A stretch of DNA of 64,000 bases. Source: Hysterium pulicare CBS 123377 (lineage: Eukaryota > Ascomycota > Dothideomycetes > Hysteriales > Hysteriaceae). The translations under genes and the position numbers were made by a program. Positions 1 through 11,268 of the stretch are shown piece after piece (position 1 is the stretch's first letter; the number at the start of each line of letters is the position of its first letter). The stretch spans positions 1 to 64,000 of the forward strand of contig AJFK01000277.1 in the NCBI GenBank assembly GCA_000467715.1, read 5' to 3'. The notes below the pieces were generated by a model that was not told where the DNA came from, made no database searches, and worked only from the letters and a program-made list of their open reading frames with translations.

Positions 1-45
1 TGATTTATTTAATTCCATATCCACATCTGCTCGTCACTCATTCCG

Positions 46-265
46 TCAGGTCTCGCTCTTTGAGACATTTTTGACCGTTCCAGCATATAGGCTAAGGTAC
101 TCATGGACTCTATCGATACTCTCTTGGTCCATGTGTTTCTTCTCGACGCTGGTGCAGTAACGATCGTTGTGAATCAAGAAGTCAATAAGACAAGCGCGTG
201 TGGATGTTGAAGCCGGACAGATGCGTGGTTGGAGTTGGATGGCCGTACATATAGTAAAAGAGTGA
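46..265 (-). other. Coding-like segment, possible terminal exon
   Basis: An open minus-strand frame runs to a TGA at 46-48 and ends in a protein-like peptide containing IDFLIHNDRYCTSVEKK and RVHEYLSLYAG. No start codon or clear acceptor was found, although a CTAAG-rich pyrimidine stretch lies just upstream near 270-300. It could be a last exon of the neighbouring broken 2EXR-like gene or of a gene running off the window. No function can be given. Confidence 0.25.
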
Positions 266-368
266 ATCGCAGACCTCTACTTAGCGGCTTAGCCTAGACT
301 ACCAATATCAAACGCCCATCCCCGGCAAACCTTTACACCCACCACAAATTGTCATCTCCATTACAATC

Positions 369-1238
369 CTACTTCCCTTCTTCCTGCTCGTTCCATCCCA
401 CCCCAATAAGTCTCGCCATCCTACCATGATCTATTCTACTCACATCTTTGCCCTTAAGAACATATCTAATTCTATCGAAATATCGACTCAACTGTGCGTG
501 TGTTCGGTCCAACTGTGCCTGCCCAAGATAAGTTGCATGAAATACAAAACCCGGATGCATGCGATCGTGATTAAAGCTAGCGAAGCCCCTGCTGCCACAC
601 TGCCAATGAAACATTCTAGCGATTTCAGGATCGAAGCTAACGCAAGTTGATGGAAGGGTGGCTTCGGCTATGAACTTCGCTGCATCCAGAAGGACTGCGC
701 GTGCCGCGGGTAGTATGCACGAGGCGGTGGGGCCAGCAGGTCCGGGGCTCGTCCATTCGCGCTTTGCGATTTCCTCGACGGCGCTTTCTCCGATTTCGAT
801 CGTGAGTAGAGGCTATTCAACATGTTGGAGTGAAGTAAAGAGTTTCATGGCCCCGAAACGGCCGAAAGGACATCCTCCGAAATTGCCATCGATACGGATG
901 AGCCTCAAATGGTTAAAATGCTCCCTCGGGCCACGCGAGAACGAACTCCCCATCAAACCTAGTCCTACCTGAAAATTACACTCGGTGTAAAAGGCTCTGA
1001 TTAAGATGTCTTGGTCTTCATGGTAGTTCGGGTGGTCAAACACTAGGACGTAAGGGTGCTCGAGAGGTATAAACATCGCCTTAGCACCAGATAGTGGCGG
1101 GTTTTCGACATCTTGGATACATTGCAGATGATGAGATCGGGCGCGGATCGTAGTTACGTATCCAGGAAAGCTGAAATTCCAAGTCCATGCCAAATTCCAG
1201 GCTTTCATTTTGCTGGGAAGGTCCTTATAAGTAGCCAT
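369..1238 (-). pseudogene. Broken paralogue of the neighbouring 2EXR-like orphan gene
   Basis: One minus-strand frame runs from an ATG at 1238 to a stop at 369 and is interrupted once by a TAG at 813-815. Both halves align to the intact neighbour at 1711-2959. Shared blocks are EHPYVLVFDHP against EHRYVRAFEHP, LPAARAVLLDAAKFIA against LPAAKAVLLDAGKFIA, and YLGQAQLDRTHAQLSRYFDRI against YLGQAQLDQMHEALRQYFDRI (first 20 residues or fewer of each block compared). Frame continuity on both sides of a single nonsense codon suggests recent loss, a conditional product, or a base error in the assembly. An intron removing the TAG was looked for and none with usable signals was seen. The biochemical role of the family is unknown. 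Confidence 0.6.
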
Positions 1239-1710
1239 GGCCCCTCCGATGAAGGGAATAGTAGAAGGTCTTGGTGAAACCTACAGTTTTATGAAGTACA
1301 ATATACCTGATGCAGACGGAACGTGCGGCGTGTAAGTGACCCATGGGCATGAACGTGCTTCCTCCGGGGGGGAAGATTGACGTTTTCAGACATATACCTC
1401 ATTTGTGTAAAATGCTTGAACGTGAACATTGGGGATTGAGACTAGATAGCATGACTGCTAGTCCAGCCGGCTTGCTCTAAAAAGTTCGTTAGTAGCATCC
1501 CCGTATAGAAAGCAAACTGCAGTGGCAACCAAAAAGGATCTGCTTGAATTTGCTTAAGCAAAGTAGCAGCAGCTCAAGAGAACCTGCAGGCGTGACTTGT
1601 ATCAAAGACAAGTAGAGTAGAATGAACGTCGATGGAATAGGGCTTGTATTGTAAGAAAGCAGGCGCTGGCGCAGCCGAGACTTAGACGAGGAGTGAACTC
1701 CGAACCATCA
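1239..1710. other. Intergenic, no gene seen
   Basis: About 470 bases separate the broken and the intact paralogue. Short open stretches exist on the minus strand upstream of the 1238 ATG, including an ATG-led peptide followed by a GTATAT donor-like site near 1310, so the broken gene may once have had a 5' exon here. Nothing else is supportable. Confidence 0.4.
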
Positions 1711-2959
1711 TCAAATCAACCACTTAGGTAGCATTGCCCAACCACCATTGTAGTCCTCTCCTTCCTCCTTACCCTCTACATCCTTCCCCAGCTCAACAAG
1801 TCTCGCCATCTGATCACGACCCATGCTCTTCAAATTCCTCCCCTTCAAAGCATGCCTAATCCTGTCAAAATACTGCCTCAAAGCCTCATGCATCTGATCC
1901 AACTGTGCTTGCCCAAGATACGTACACGGCCCTCGGCAAGCATGATGTCCTGGAGTAGGTGTTGCAAAACCGCGAGTACACGCAATCCTAGGCGTGAACT
2001 GAATGCCCGATGAAGTGAGGTCCGTTTGGGCGATGAATTTACCCGCGTCTAGAAGAACGGCTTTTGCTGCGGGGAGGAGGAAATGAGGAGCTGGTCGGGG
2101 GATGGCCCTTGCTTGCCATAAGGCTTGCGGAAACGGAACGAGAATAGAGTTGGTTTGCCATAAGTCTTGCGCGACGTCTTCGACAACGGATTCTTCGATT
2201 TGCATTTGTAGCGACGGAGACACGATGTGCCGAAGGGAGGTAAAGAATCTCAGGCCAGTCTTATGCTCGTATGGGTGAGAAACACCATCTAAGCTCGTAC
2301 CCATAATGACAACGTTTCTGAGGCTCTTGAGGTTACTCGTTTCCATGCCGCGGGGGATGGAATTGGCGAGTCGACGTGGCTCCATCCAAAAAAGGCCTTG
2401 TTTGTAAAAGGCCTCAATCCACATCTCCTGCTTGTGTTTGTACTTTGGGTGCTCGAATGCCCGTACGTATCGATGCTCGAGCGCTCGTAGGACCATTGTT
2501 CTGGTGTAGGGAAGTCCCTTCTTGTTGTACTTTGAGATGGTGTAGAAACAGGTTAGGTGGCCGGATAGTGCCGAGTTGACGATTAGTTGATCTGGCAATG
2601 TCATGGCCCAAGCCCACCCTGCGATTTCGCTCCTTATTTCCTCCGGAAGATTCATGTAACGGAATCGAGGTTTAGGTCGTTTCTAATTTGATTAGCTCGG
2701 GGAGATAGAACATTATGAATCCTTTCCACAAGTACCTTACGTGATTTGCTTTTACCTTTAGACGCGCTCCCACCAGCCATGGGATTAAGGTTCCCGGACA
2801 TTTTGTATTCGTGGGTTCGTGGATGAAGTGAGGCGTGAGGGTGGGGAGTTGTTTGGAAAGCTCGTTCCTAGTATCGCTGCCTAAACACGCAATCGCAGTT
2901 CGGCTATGTAGGAACTGTGGAAGGCGGGTATTCACCTCGGTATAACCTCGGCCATCCAA
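1711..2959 (-). CDS. 2EXR/F-box-like orphan protein
   Basis: Two exons are proposed, split by an intron at 2683-2740 with a GTAAGG donor, a GCTAATC branch site and a TTAG acceptor, giving about 396 aa. The junction is in frame and produces FRYMNLPEEIRSEIAGWAW, which resembles the short LPxEIRxxI motif that opens 2EXR and related F-box-like domains in fungal orphan families. The alternative start at the ATG at 2655 would drop the first exon (73 codons) and cannot be excluded. The C-terminal third has a conserved YLGQAQLDQ block followed by a basic helix and an acidic tail. The gene at 369-1238 is a tandem, broken copy. 2EXR proteins are very numerous in leotiomycetes and their function is not established. 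Confidence 0.6.
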
Positions 2960-3105
2960 ACAAACCGCCGTCTAAACCAGAAAGAAGCTTCTTGAATATC
3001 GCGGCAACAGCTCAATAAGTTCAGCAGGTCTGCGTAGCAATATTGGAGTGCACAGAGACAAAAATGAGCTAGATGAATCATGATGAATTTCAGGACTTCA
3101 TTCCT

Positions 3106-4071
3106 TCAAAAAGATGCCAGAATCTCGGCCCATACTAAGTTGATGAAGACCAAGGCACCTTCTTCTGGAAGCCAGAAGTCTGTATCTTGTAAGAAACTGA
3201 AGAGAAGCTGCTGGTCATCCTGTCCGTCGGAATGCCCCGAACCGGATCGCTGTCTCTGTACAAGTACACATGATTAGCCTTGACTGGCGGTGCGGCGTAC
3301 AAAGAGTAGAAGAACAGTACAGTCAAAATGTACATGGAAAATGGTCACAACGAGGAGCGGACGCAAGCTTGTCGCCGTCCTACCACCGGGCACATACCAT
3401 TCGTCCGACCTTAGCCTTCACCTCCTCACCCTCCCGATATTTCCTCACCATATCCACCATCGATTGAACATACTTATCAAACCTCGCATCTAATGCTTCG
3501 ACCTCGCGCTTCGCCTCATCCTTATCCATGCCCGGCTGATTGACATATATGTTATCGTAGTTCGTCCCAAACTTAAGGCAGGAGCCTAAACCCTTCCGAT
3601 ACACTTCTTCATCAGCAACAAACTCCCTAGCCGCGAACAAGACGAGATTCTGCAGACGCTCGGTGAATCCTTTGTAGTTGTCTCTGTTGAGTTCCGGCCG
3701 AGAGGAGACGGGACGATTCTCGAAGATCAAGGCGCGGATGGAGGGGAGGCGCTTAAGGTAGTACATGTGGCCAGTGATGAGCCAGTCTTCGTAGGGTTTG
3801 GACGTGAGCCAGTCAACGATGGTGATGGTTTCGATGTGCGCGTAGTCGGATGGATCGGATTCACGCATGAACTCGCCGAAGTCTTGGAGAGTGCGGAATA
3901 TGTAGTGCGGTGCCGGTCCATTGTACTGATGAAATGATGAGGGATCCGTTGGCATGATAGGTTGACGGATTCTGGAGTAAAGCTTACAGCAGCGGCGGCC
4001 GAAGGCCAGTATGCCCAGATGGGATTCTTGGCAGTCACCACAGATGGTATGAAATCTCCTGAAATAGGCAT
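3106..4071 (-). CDS. Orphan protein, probably of the same 2EXR-like group
   Basis: Three exons give 253 aa. Intron 1 is 3926-3987 (GTAAGC...CATCAG, 62 nt). Intron 2 is 3256-3397 (GTATGT donor, GCTAATC branch, TACAG acceptor, 142 nt). Removing them joins the N-terminal MPISGDFIPSVV exon to the HYIFRTLQDFGEF core and then to an acidic/hydrophobic tail ending in WAEILASF. The core has IETITIVDWLTSKPYEDW and LPSIRALIFENR, the alternating strand/helix pattern seen after the N-terminal motif in 2EXR-type orphans, but the LPxELR motif itself is absent. It is arranged head to tail with the 1711-2959 gene, which suggests a local family expansion. No catalytic motif is visible. Confidence 0.6.
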
Positions 4072-4891
4072 ATCGCGAGTCGAAGCACAGCCAAACCTCC
4101 GATTCTTTGGTAGGACCTAGAGAATTGCGTTGCTTGCGTGGCTGATAGTAAAGAAATGATGGTTCTGCCGGGCTGCGCTGCAGGTTCTACGACTTTAATT
4201 GTGCACTAATAGCTTGGCGGCCTCCGAGAGAAATCGCAGGGTCACGAGCGATGCAATGCGTGGCAGAACCAACGCAGCTTGGAAGACAGGCACGAAAAGA
4301 ATAACATGGAAGCATGACAGAAGCTTGACGGAGGTGAGAAGAAGAGTTCAAGATACTCAAATCCTATTCTTCCAGTATTTACGTTTTGTTCCACGACTAT
4401 CTTCATCACCGGCCTGCACACATAGAATTGGACTTTGTGCAGGGGCTCAAAGAGCATGCACTAGTGATGGCTCTGCCGAGGAGCAAAGTAGGAACATTGG
4501 AACGAAATCCAATGGTGGATGATCGAAATAGGGACATGGAGGCTATGTCTGAGCCTGTGTGCTTGGAGAGACTGCTGGAGGCCTTTGGATCACAGTAGTC
4601 GCGTGGAAGCATTCTTCATCACACTGACAGTGATGTACAGTGGCATTACCTTAGATGCGCGTCTGGGATGTGATGTTCAGTGAATGGTGAATGGTGATAG
4701 ACTTGCGGCGATGGGTTGACGTCTGAAAGTTCGGCATTTCTTCGGGCCGAATGCCAAGACCCCGCGGCCATTCAACAACGCGACCGCGACTTTTCGTGTT
4801 CGTGACATCAACCGAGCTCCATCCACCACCATATCCACCCTTCACCCATCCACACACCATTTGCCCTTCGACTTTGGCCCTTTCATTCAGA
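4072..4891. other. Intergenic, divergent promoter upstream of POL3
   Basis: This stretch lies between the minus-strand orphan and POL3. Several overlapping open frames on both strands have no protein-like features and look accidental. The 150 bases before the POL3 start contain ACGCGA and CGCGG motifs (about 4760-4790), reminiscent of the MCB cell-cycle boxes found upstream of replication genes, but there is no perfect ACGCGT in that part. Confidence 0.4.
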
Positions 4892-7800
4892 ATGCCTGCC
4901 GCCGTACAGAGGACGCCGAAGAAGCGTGTTCTCACCGAGAGCACCAACACGCGGGCAAACATGCTCGCCTCCCCGCGCTCTGCCAAAAAGCTGAAGCTTG
5001 ATAGCTCTTTAACCAAGAATAGCAGGACTCCATTCAAAGGCGTCAATGGTAGCTTTCACTCTAGTCAACCGAAGAGTCAATTCGAGTCTGAAGTTCTCGA
5101 GAAACTCAGCCAGGACATTGGCCACTTGAAGAAGAACAACTCTGAGCGGGACCAACAATGGAAACGACCCAGCCTAGACGCTTTCAATCATGACGAGGAC
5201 AGCCTTTGCTTCCAGCAAATCGAAGCAGAGGAAGGCGTGATTCATGGTGGCAAAGCTACTGTCAAGCTCTTTGGAGTCACAGAGGTAAGTCATCTCTACA
5301 AAGCCCTAGGACCTGTGCTGATCGTGCATCTCTTGATAGGCTGGCCACTCTGTTATGCTCCATGTAACAGACTTCCACCACTACTTCTATGTCGCTGCAC
5401 CTGTGGGCTTCAAACAAGAAGATTGTCAGCCATACAAAGCGTACCTCGAGGCCCAGATTGCTCAGCACCAGCCTACCATACACTCCGTTCAGCTCTCCAT
5501 GAAAGAAAATGTTTACGGCTTTCAAGGCAACGTGAAGAGCCCATACATCAAAATCACCGTCACCGATCCGAAGGTTATCAACCGAGTGCGCAAAACAATA
5601 CAAGAGGGAAGCGCCAATTACAAAGGACTGTGGAAGGCCGTAGACGGCGGAGTCTTGACATTTGACAACATTCAATACGTCTTAAGGTTTATGATCGATT
5701 GCAAGGTTTGTGCCTCCACCATTGAACTGAATGAAAGTCGCACTAACAAATTATAGATTTCGGGTATGTCATGGGTTGAAGTGAACCCAAACAAATACAA
5801 GATGATCCCAGCAAGAGATAGGCAGTCGAACTGTCAGATTGAAGCTGAGGTGCATTTCCGCGACCTTATTGCTCATCCTTCAGATGGCGAGTGGGCAAAG
5901 ATGGCTCCTCTCCGCGTCCTCTCCTTTGATATTGAATGTGCCGGCCGCAAAGGCATTTTCCCCGAAGCGAACATCGACCCCGTAATCCAAATCGCAAACG
6001 TTGTCACGAGATATGGAGAAGACAAACCTTTCGTTCGAAATGTCTTCTGTATGGATACTTGTAGTCAGATCGTCGCCACTCAGATTCTTTCTTTCAACAG
6101 GGAGGAAGATATGCTGATGAGTTGGCGTAACTTTCTTGAGGAAGTCGACCCAGACGTCATCATCGGATACAACATTGCCAACTTCGATTTCCCGTACCTG
6201 TTAGACCGCGCGAAGCATCTCAAAGTGGGACATTTCCCGTACTGGTCCAGATTGAAGAATGTGCAATCGCAAGCGAAAGAGACGAACTTTTCTAGTAAAC
6301 AGATGGGGAACCGCGACACGAAAGCAACGAACACGAATGGTCGGCTTCAGCTCGATCTCCTACAACTGGTTCAGCGCGACCATCAACTTCGAAGTTATAC
6401 CCTCAACTCCGTCTGCGCCCATTTCCTCAAGGAACAAAAAGAAGATGTTCACCACACGATGATCACCGAGTTGTACAACGGTGATGCCAATTCCAGACGG
6501 CGTTTAGCAGTCTACTGTCTCAAGGATGCCTACCTGCCCCAAAGACTGATGGACAAACTTATGTGTCTGGTCAACTACACAGAAATGGCCAGAGTCACAG
6601 GTGTTCCGTTCAACTTTCTTCTTGCTCGTGGTCAACAGGTTAAGTTCATTAGCCAACTGTTCCGGAAAGCTCTCGAACAATCGCTCGTTATCCCCGATCT
6701 CAGTGTCCAAGGCACCGACGATCAATACGAAGGTGCCACAGTCATCGAGCCACTTCGAGGCTACTACGATGTTCCCATCGCAACTCTTGATTTCGCTTCG
6801 CTTTACCCCAGTATCATTCAAGCGCACAATCTCTGCTACACCACATTGCTCAACAAGTCTGCAGTGGAGAAGTTAGGCTTGAAAAAAGACAAAGATTATA
6901 TTGTCACGCCAAATGGAGATCTGTTCGCTACAGCCGAGGTTAGAAAAGGTCTTTTGTCGCAGATTCTTGAGGAGTTATTGGGTGCGCGTAAACGGGCGAA
7001 GAAGGAGCTGGCCGTCGAAACAGACCCATTCAAAAAGGCCGTGCTGAACGGTCGACAACTGGCGTTAAAGATCTCCGCCAACTCTGTGTACGGTCTCACC
7101 GGAGCCACAAACGGAAAACTGCCGTGTTTGGCTATTGCTAGTAGTACCACCAGTTATGGTCGCCAGATGATTGAAAAGACGAAGCAAGAGGTCGAGAAGG
7201 AGTTCACCATTGACAACAAGTACTCCCACAACGCCGAGGTCATTTACGGTGACACTGACTCGGTCATGGTCAAATTTGGAACCAGAGACCTTGCGACAGC
7301 CATGGAGTTGGGCCAAAAAGCGGCGGATTTCGTATCCAAAAAATTCATCAAGCCCATCAAGCTTGAGTTTGAAAAAGTTTACTTCCCATACTTACTCATC
7401 AACAAGAAACGATACGCAGGGCTCTACTGGACAAATCCAAACAAGTGGGACAAGATGGACACCAAAGGTATCGAAACCGTCCGTCGTGACAACTGTCGTC
7501 TCGTCCAAACTGTTATCGAGACTTCGCTTCGCATGCTCCTCATCGACCGCGACGTTATCGGTGCTCAAGAGTAAGTCCCTCGACCTACCCAACCTTCCTC
7601 CGCCCTACTAACCAATTCCACTAGATTCGTCAAAGAAACCATCTCCGATCTTCTCCAGAACAAAATCGACATGTCCAACCTCGTCATCACAAAAGCCCTT
7701 TCAAAAGCCGACTACGCCGCCAAACAAGCCCACGTCGAACTCGCCGAGCGCATGAAGAAGCGCGACGCAGGTTCAGCACCTGCACTGGGTGATCGCGTCG

Positions 7801-8363
7801 CCTATGTCATCGTGAAAGGCGCCGGCGGTTCCAAAAACTACGAGAAATCCGAAGATCCCATCTACGTCCTCGAGAACAACCTCCCTATCGATACCAAATA
7901 CTACCTTGAGAACCAGCTCGCGAAACCCTTAGGCAGGATCTTCGAACCCATCTTAGGCGAGAAAAAAGCAAGTCAACTCCTCACAGGCGAACACACCCGC
8001 TCCATCTCCGTCGCAGCCCCCACAATGGGCGGCCTCATGAAATTCGCCAAGAAAACACAAACATGCATGGGGTGCAAGAAACCTCTCGTCGGCGCCACAG
8101 AGAAGGACGGCGCGGTCTGCGAAAACTGTCGACCTCGAATCGGCGAACTATACCAGAAGACGCTGGGGAAAGTGTCGGAGTTGGAAGTCAGGTTTGCGAG
8201 ACTTTGGACCCAGTGTCAGAGGTGTCAAGGGAGTATCCATTGTGAGGTTATTTGCTCGAGTAGGGATTGTCCTATTTTTTATATGCGCATGAAGGCGAAG
8301 AAGGATGTTGAGGATGGGGGGAAGGAGCTTGTTAGGTTTGATAGGGATGCTGCGTTGTGGTGA
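4892..8363 (+). CDS. POL3: DNA polymerase delta catalytic subunit
   Basis: This is the replicative B-family polymerase that, with its small subunits and PCNA, synthesises mainly the lagging strand and also acts in repair. Four exons (introns 5285-5339, 5706-5756, 7571-7624) give 1103 aa, close to the yeast protein (1097 aa). The exonuclease site starts with FDIECAG (D311 and E313) and continues with [15 protein letters not shown] and YCLKDAYLP. Polymerase motif A is DFASLYPSI (D598), the fingers helix is [13 protein letters not shown], and motif C is YGDTDSV (D752, D754). The C-terminus has both cysteine modules: CysA from C1005 (CMGCKK...CENC) and CysB from C1055 (CQRC...CSSRDC), the latter known to hold a 4Fe-4S cluster and bind the B subunit. 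All key residues are present. The N-terminus is basic and disordered, as usual for a nuclear polymerase. It is convergent with the P450 gene. Confidence 0.98.
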
Positions 8364-8738
8364 GTGGAGGAGAAGGGGAGGGGTGAGGTGGAATGAAATG
8401 AGATGAGGTGAGGGACCTTGATGGGGTATCATTGTGGTCGAAGAGTAGGCGATGGGAGTTTGCGTTTTATAGGTTCTGGGGCGGGATTAGCGTTTGCATG
8501 TTTAATGGAATATAGATGAATACTCTTATCCCGTGGTTGGTTTTTGCTGTTCATGGTGTTGAATGGTTTTCTTTTGATCTGGTGTCTGATATCCACCATC
8601 TTACCACTTATGTATTCTTCTTCGCGTTATCTATGGTGTCCTTCTCCGTACCTCCTAGCTTTCTGCTGACGTAGAGCTAAGAGATGGATTGGTAATTTGG
8701 AACATAGAAACAATACAGCCCAATAGATGTATGCTCAT
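8364..8738. other. Convergent 3' intergenic region
   Basis: This region lies between the 3' ends of POL3 and the P450 gene. It is GT-rich and AT-rich, as expected for overlapping 3' untranslated regions. No gene or repeat is seen. Confidence 0.6.
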
Positions 8739-10380
8739 TCAGCCTGTTACCAGTGACACAATCGCTCCATTTCGACTTTCCAAAGATAGTCTCGTTTCCT
8801 CCACAAATTCCCACACCGGATCTCTATTAGCAACCTCCTTGAACGATCTTGCTAGCTTCACCAAAACATATGTTATCCAAGTTCTGGATAATTGCTGCGC
8901 CGGACAGGTTCTCGGCCCTCCTCCAAACGGCACAAACTCCCAAGTCAGACGGAGACTTTCCCATCGTTCGGGACGAAAGACATCGGCGTCATCTCCGAAA
9001 TACTTCTTGGAGCGATGGAGAGTCCAGAAATTTATTTGGATCTTCGTGCCGGGATCGATATAGACAGGTGATTGACCATCAAGTCCTCCGCCGACGGGGA
9101 GGACTGTTGGTTTGATACAGATTCGGGTGTTTTGAGGCACAACAGGATGGAGGCGCAACGCTAAAGATTCGTTAGCAAAGCTTTCTTTCAATGGTTTGTG
9201 GACTCATACTCTCATTGACCACCCAGTGTGTGTATCTCAAGCTCTTCAGCCTCTCAAAGTTGAGCTCCGCATCTCCCATCTCAAGAACCTCAGATCGAAG
9301 CCTTGACCACACGTGGGGATAGCGCGCAACATTGAAAAAGATGCTGGTCAACGCAATTGCTGGGCTGTCGTGGCCAGCGAAGAACACGTTTAGAAGTTCC
9401 CCGCGAAGCTTGACTCTATCGTTCAACTCCGCGGCCAGCTCGTAACCCAGAATATAACGTCCGGATTCTGATAACTGGATCTTGGCCTCGTTTCTGAATA
9501 TTTCTGAAGTACCTTCGTTTTTATCGAAGATCTTATCTACCCGTCTTTGGGTCCAATCGTGAACAAATCTACAACTTTCGAAAAACTTGCGGCTCCGATA
9601 GAGAAAGCGGAATTTGCCCAAGAAAAACCGGTATGCTACTCCTAGCTTGCCGAAGTCGAAAGCTCGCAGAAACTCCTCGTGTTCCAGGGATTCGGTGAGC
9701 TGTGACGAGACAGATTCTCCGAAGACAAACTCAGACGACGCATCCAGCATCTACTCCGGATCTCAGATTCAACATCCACGTGATCTCTAAAGTGATAAAC
9801 TTACGAGACTGGAAAATAAAGGCCCTAAGTTGATTGTAGACCCGTCACGCGGCAACTTACCCAGGAATATCTCAACATGACTATCAAATGTCGAAAGGAC
9901 CGTCGATATATCCGACCTTGAGAACGTCGGCTGGACGAGAGCTCGTGATTGCTTCCAATGAGAACCTTCCGCGCTCATGATACCAGCGCCAAGCAGTGGC
10001 TCAGTAGCCTTTCCGCGGGTATTTCCTATCTCATAGCTTGCAAGATCGGTTGCAAAGACCGCCTGTATATTCCGAGGTTCGATTGTTTGGATAGCTGTTT
10101 TGCCCAAAGCTCGGCTGCTGTATGTCGTACCGCATTTAGCGATGCTGTCCTGGATTTCGGCCAATCTCCCTTTGTGTTTTCCAGGGCGGAAGAAATTCAA
10201 GACAACGTCGAGTCCGAGTATCGGATCTTTCTGGGGAAGTGCAGGGCACGGAAGGCAACGATACATACTCACGATACGCCGCCGCTGCATAGCTCGTGGG
10301 ATAGCAAGAGAGACTATATAACCGAGCAGAATGACGAGGATGGAAGTACTCATAGTTGAGCTAGTAAGGGATTTCAACAT
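8739..10380 (-). CDS. Cytochrome P450, CYP52-clan (alkane/fatty-acid hydroxylase-like)
   Basis: Three exons (introns 9751-9804 and 9161-9209) give 512 aa, a normal microsomal P450 length. A membrane anchor, STSILVILLGYIVSLAIP, lies near the N-terminus and is followed by a Pro-rich hinge and QKDPILGLD, typical of the CYP52 group that omega-hydroxylates alkanes and fatty acids. Splicing restores the ExxR helix as ETLRLHPVVP, and FRPERW and the heme loop FGGGPRTCPAQQ (C458) are intact. The I-helix reads FFAGHDSPAI, where the family normally has AGRDTTA; the acid is kept but the following Thr is Ser and the next residue is Pro. The start could also be the ATG at 10353, nine codons downstream. Activity seems likely; the substrate is an inference from family only. 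Confidence 0.93.
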
Positions 10381-11268
10381 TTTGGGATCCAGACAAACTC
10401 CCGGTAGTATGATCTTGTCAATGCTGATGGAATGCAGTTCTGGTTGTGAGGCGTTCAATGCGGCGTTGTAAGTGAAAGCCCCACAGTCTGGCATTAGATT
10501 GTTGTGGCACGGATGTAAGCAAGGATTGCGGAGAACGTAAGCGCGACATGAGTTGATTAAGAAGTACCCTGCATATGGCAAGATGCGGCCCAGTCTGTGC
10601 TTGGCACATGTTCATAGGAGAGAACACGGGATGTCATAATCCGTCGTTTTCAGAACCATCACACTCGCTATCATAAGTCGTCGGTTTCAGGGGGTCTTAA
10701 CCTACCACTTTCTTTATCACCACTCTACAAAGCTAATTTAGACTCTACGAAGAGCAAAAAAGCAAATTGCTATCCTTTAGGTTAGTTAGAAAATAATAAC
10801 AGAGTAAGATCTCTCTAGACTTATACCGCCCAAGGACGTTATAGTACAACAAATAATGACACACATCATGCACACTCTTTTATATCAGCCTATACAGCCA
10901 ATTTAGACTTAAGAAGGAGCATTAAAATCAAGGTGCCATATTTGAGGGTATTTAGAAAGTAGCACATAGAATAGAGTTTATGTAGATTTGCGCTGCCCCG
11001 GAACTGTGCAGTATGACCAAAATTACACCCGCTGTGGAACTCATCTTACAGAGTTTCCGCAAAGTTGACAGCAATATATAAGTAGATTCGATTACTAGCA
11101 CGAGAGGTTGTTTAAGTTTTCAAACTTCACCAGCTGGCCCAGTCCGCTATTTCAATCTATCTTATAGTATGTATTTTTTGCATTTTACTCTGAACAAATC
11201 AATCTGAGAACCAACACATTCCTCGACCAGTAGATTCCTCAGGTAATGATGTTCTAATCTTGCTACTA
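10381..11268. other. Intergenic with AT-rich repeat relic
   Basis: No gene is seen. The first 250 bases form the 5' region of the P450 gene. From about 10725 to 11005 the sequence is AT-rich and holds two diverged direct copies (listed separately). The last 200 bases before the next gene are unremarkable. Confidence 0.5.
10725..11005. repeat. Diverged AT-rich direct repeat, two copies
   Basis: Two copies of roughly 115-130 bases can be lined up by eye. Both contain a CTAATTTAGACT/CCAATTTAGACTT core followed by an AAGAGCA/AAGGAGCA tract, then TTAGAAA, AGAGTAAGA/AGAGTTTA and TAGA(C)TT steps ending in a CGCCC/TGCCCC block. Differences are mainly C/T and G/A, consistent with but not proof of RIP decay. 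No open frame survives in either copy. Confidence 0.45.

Noticed and set aside
2672-2959. Independent small gene upstream of the 2EXR-like gene
   Set aside because: An in-phase intron with good signals joins it to the next exon, so it is treated as exon 1.
5277-5675. Minus-strand frame of 132 codons opposite POL3
   Set aside because: It lies wholly over POL3 exons and intron on the other strand and has no features of its own.
10220-10265. A 42-base GTGAGT...CCCCAG candidate intron in the first P450 exon
   Set aside because: Reading through it keeps the frame and yields the Cys/Pro-rich YRCLPCPALPQKDP stretch that the family has at this place.
9949-10359. Plus-strand frames opposite the P450 first exon
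   Set aside because: They are antisense shadows of a well-supported coding exon.
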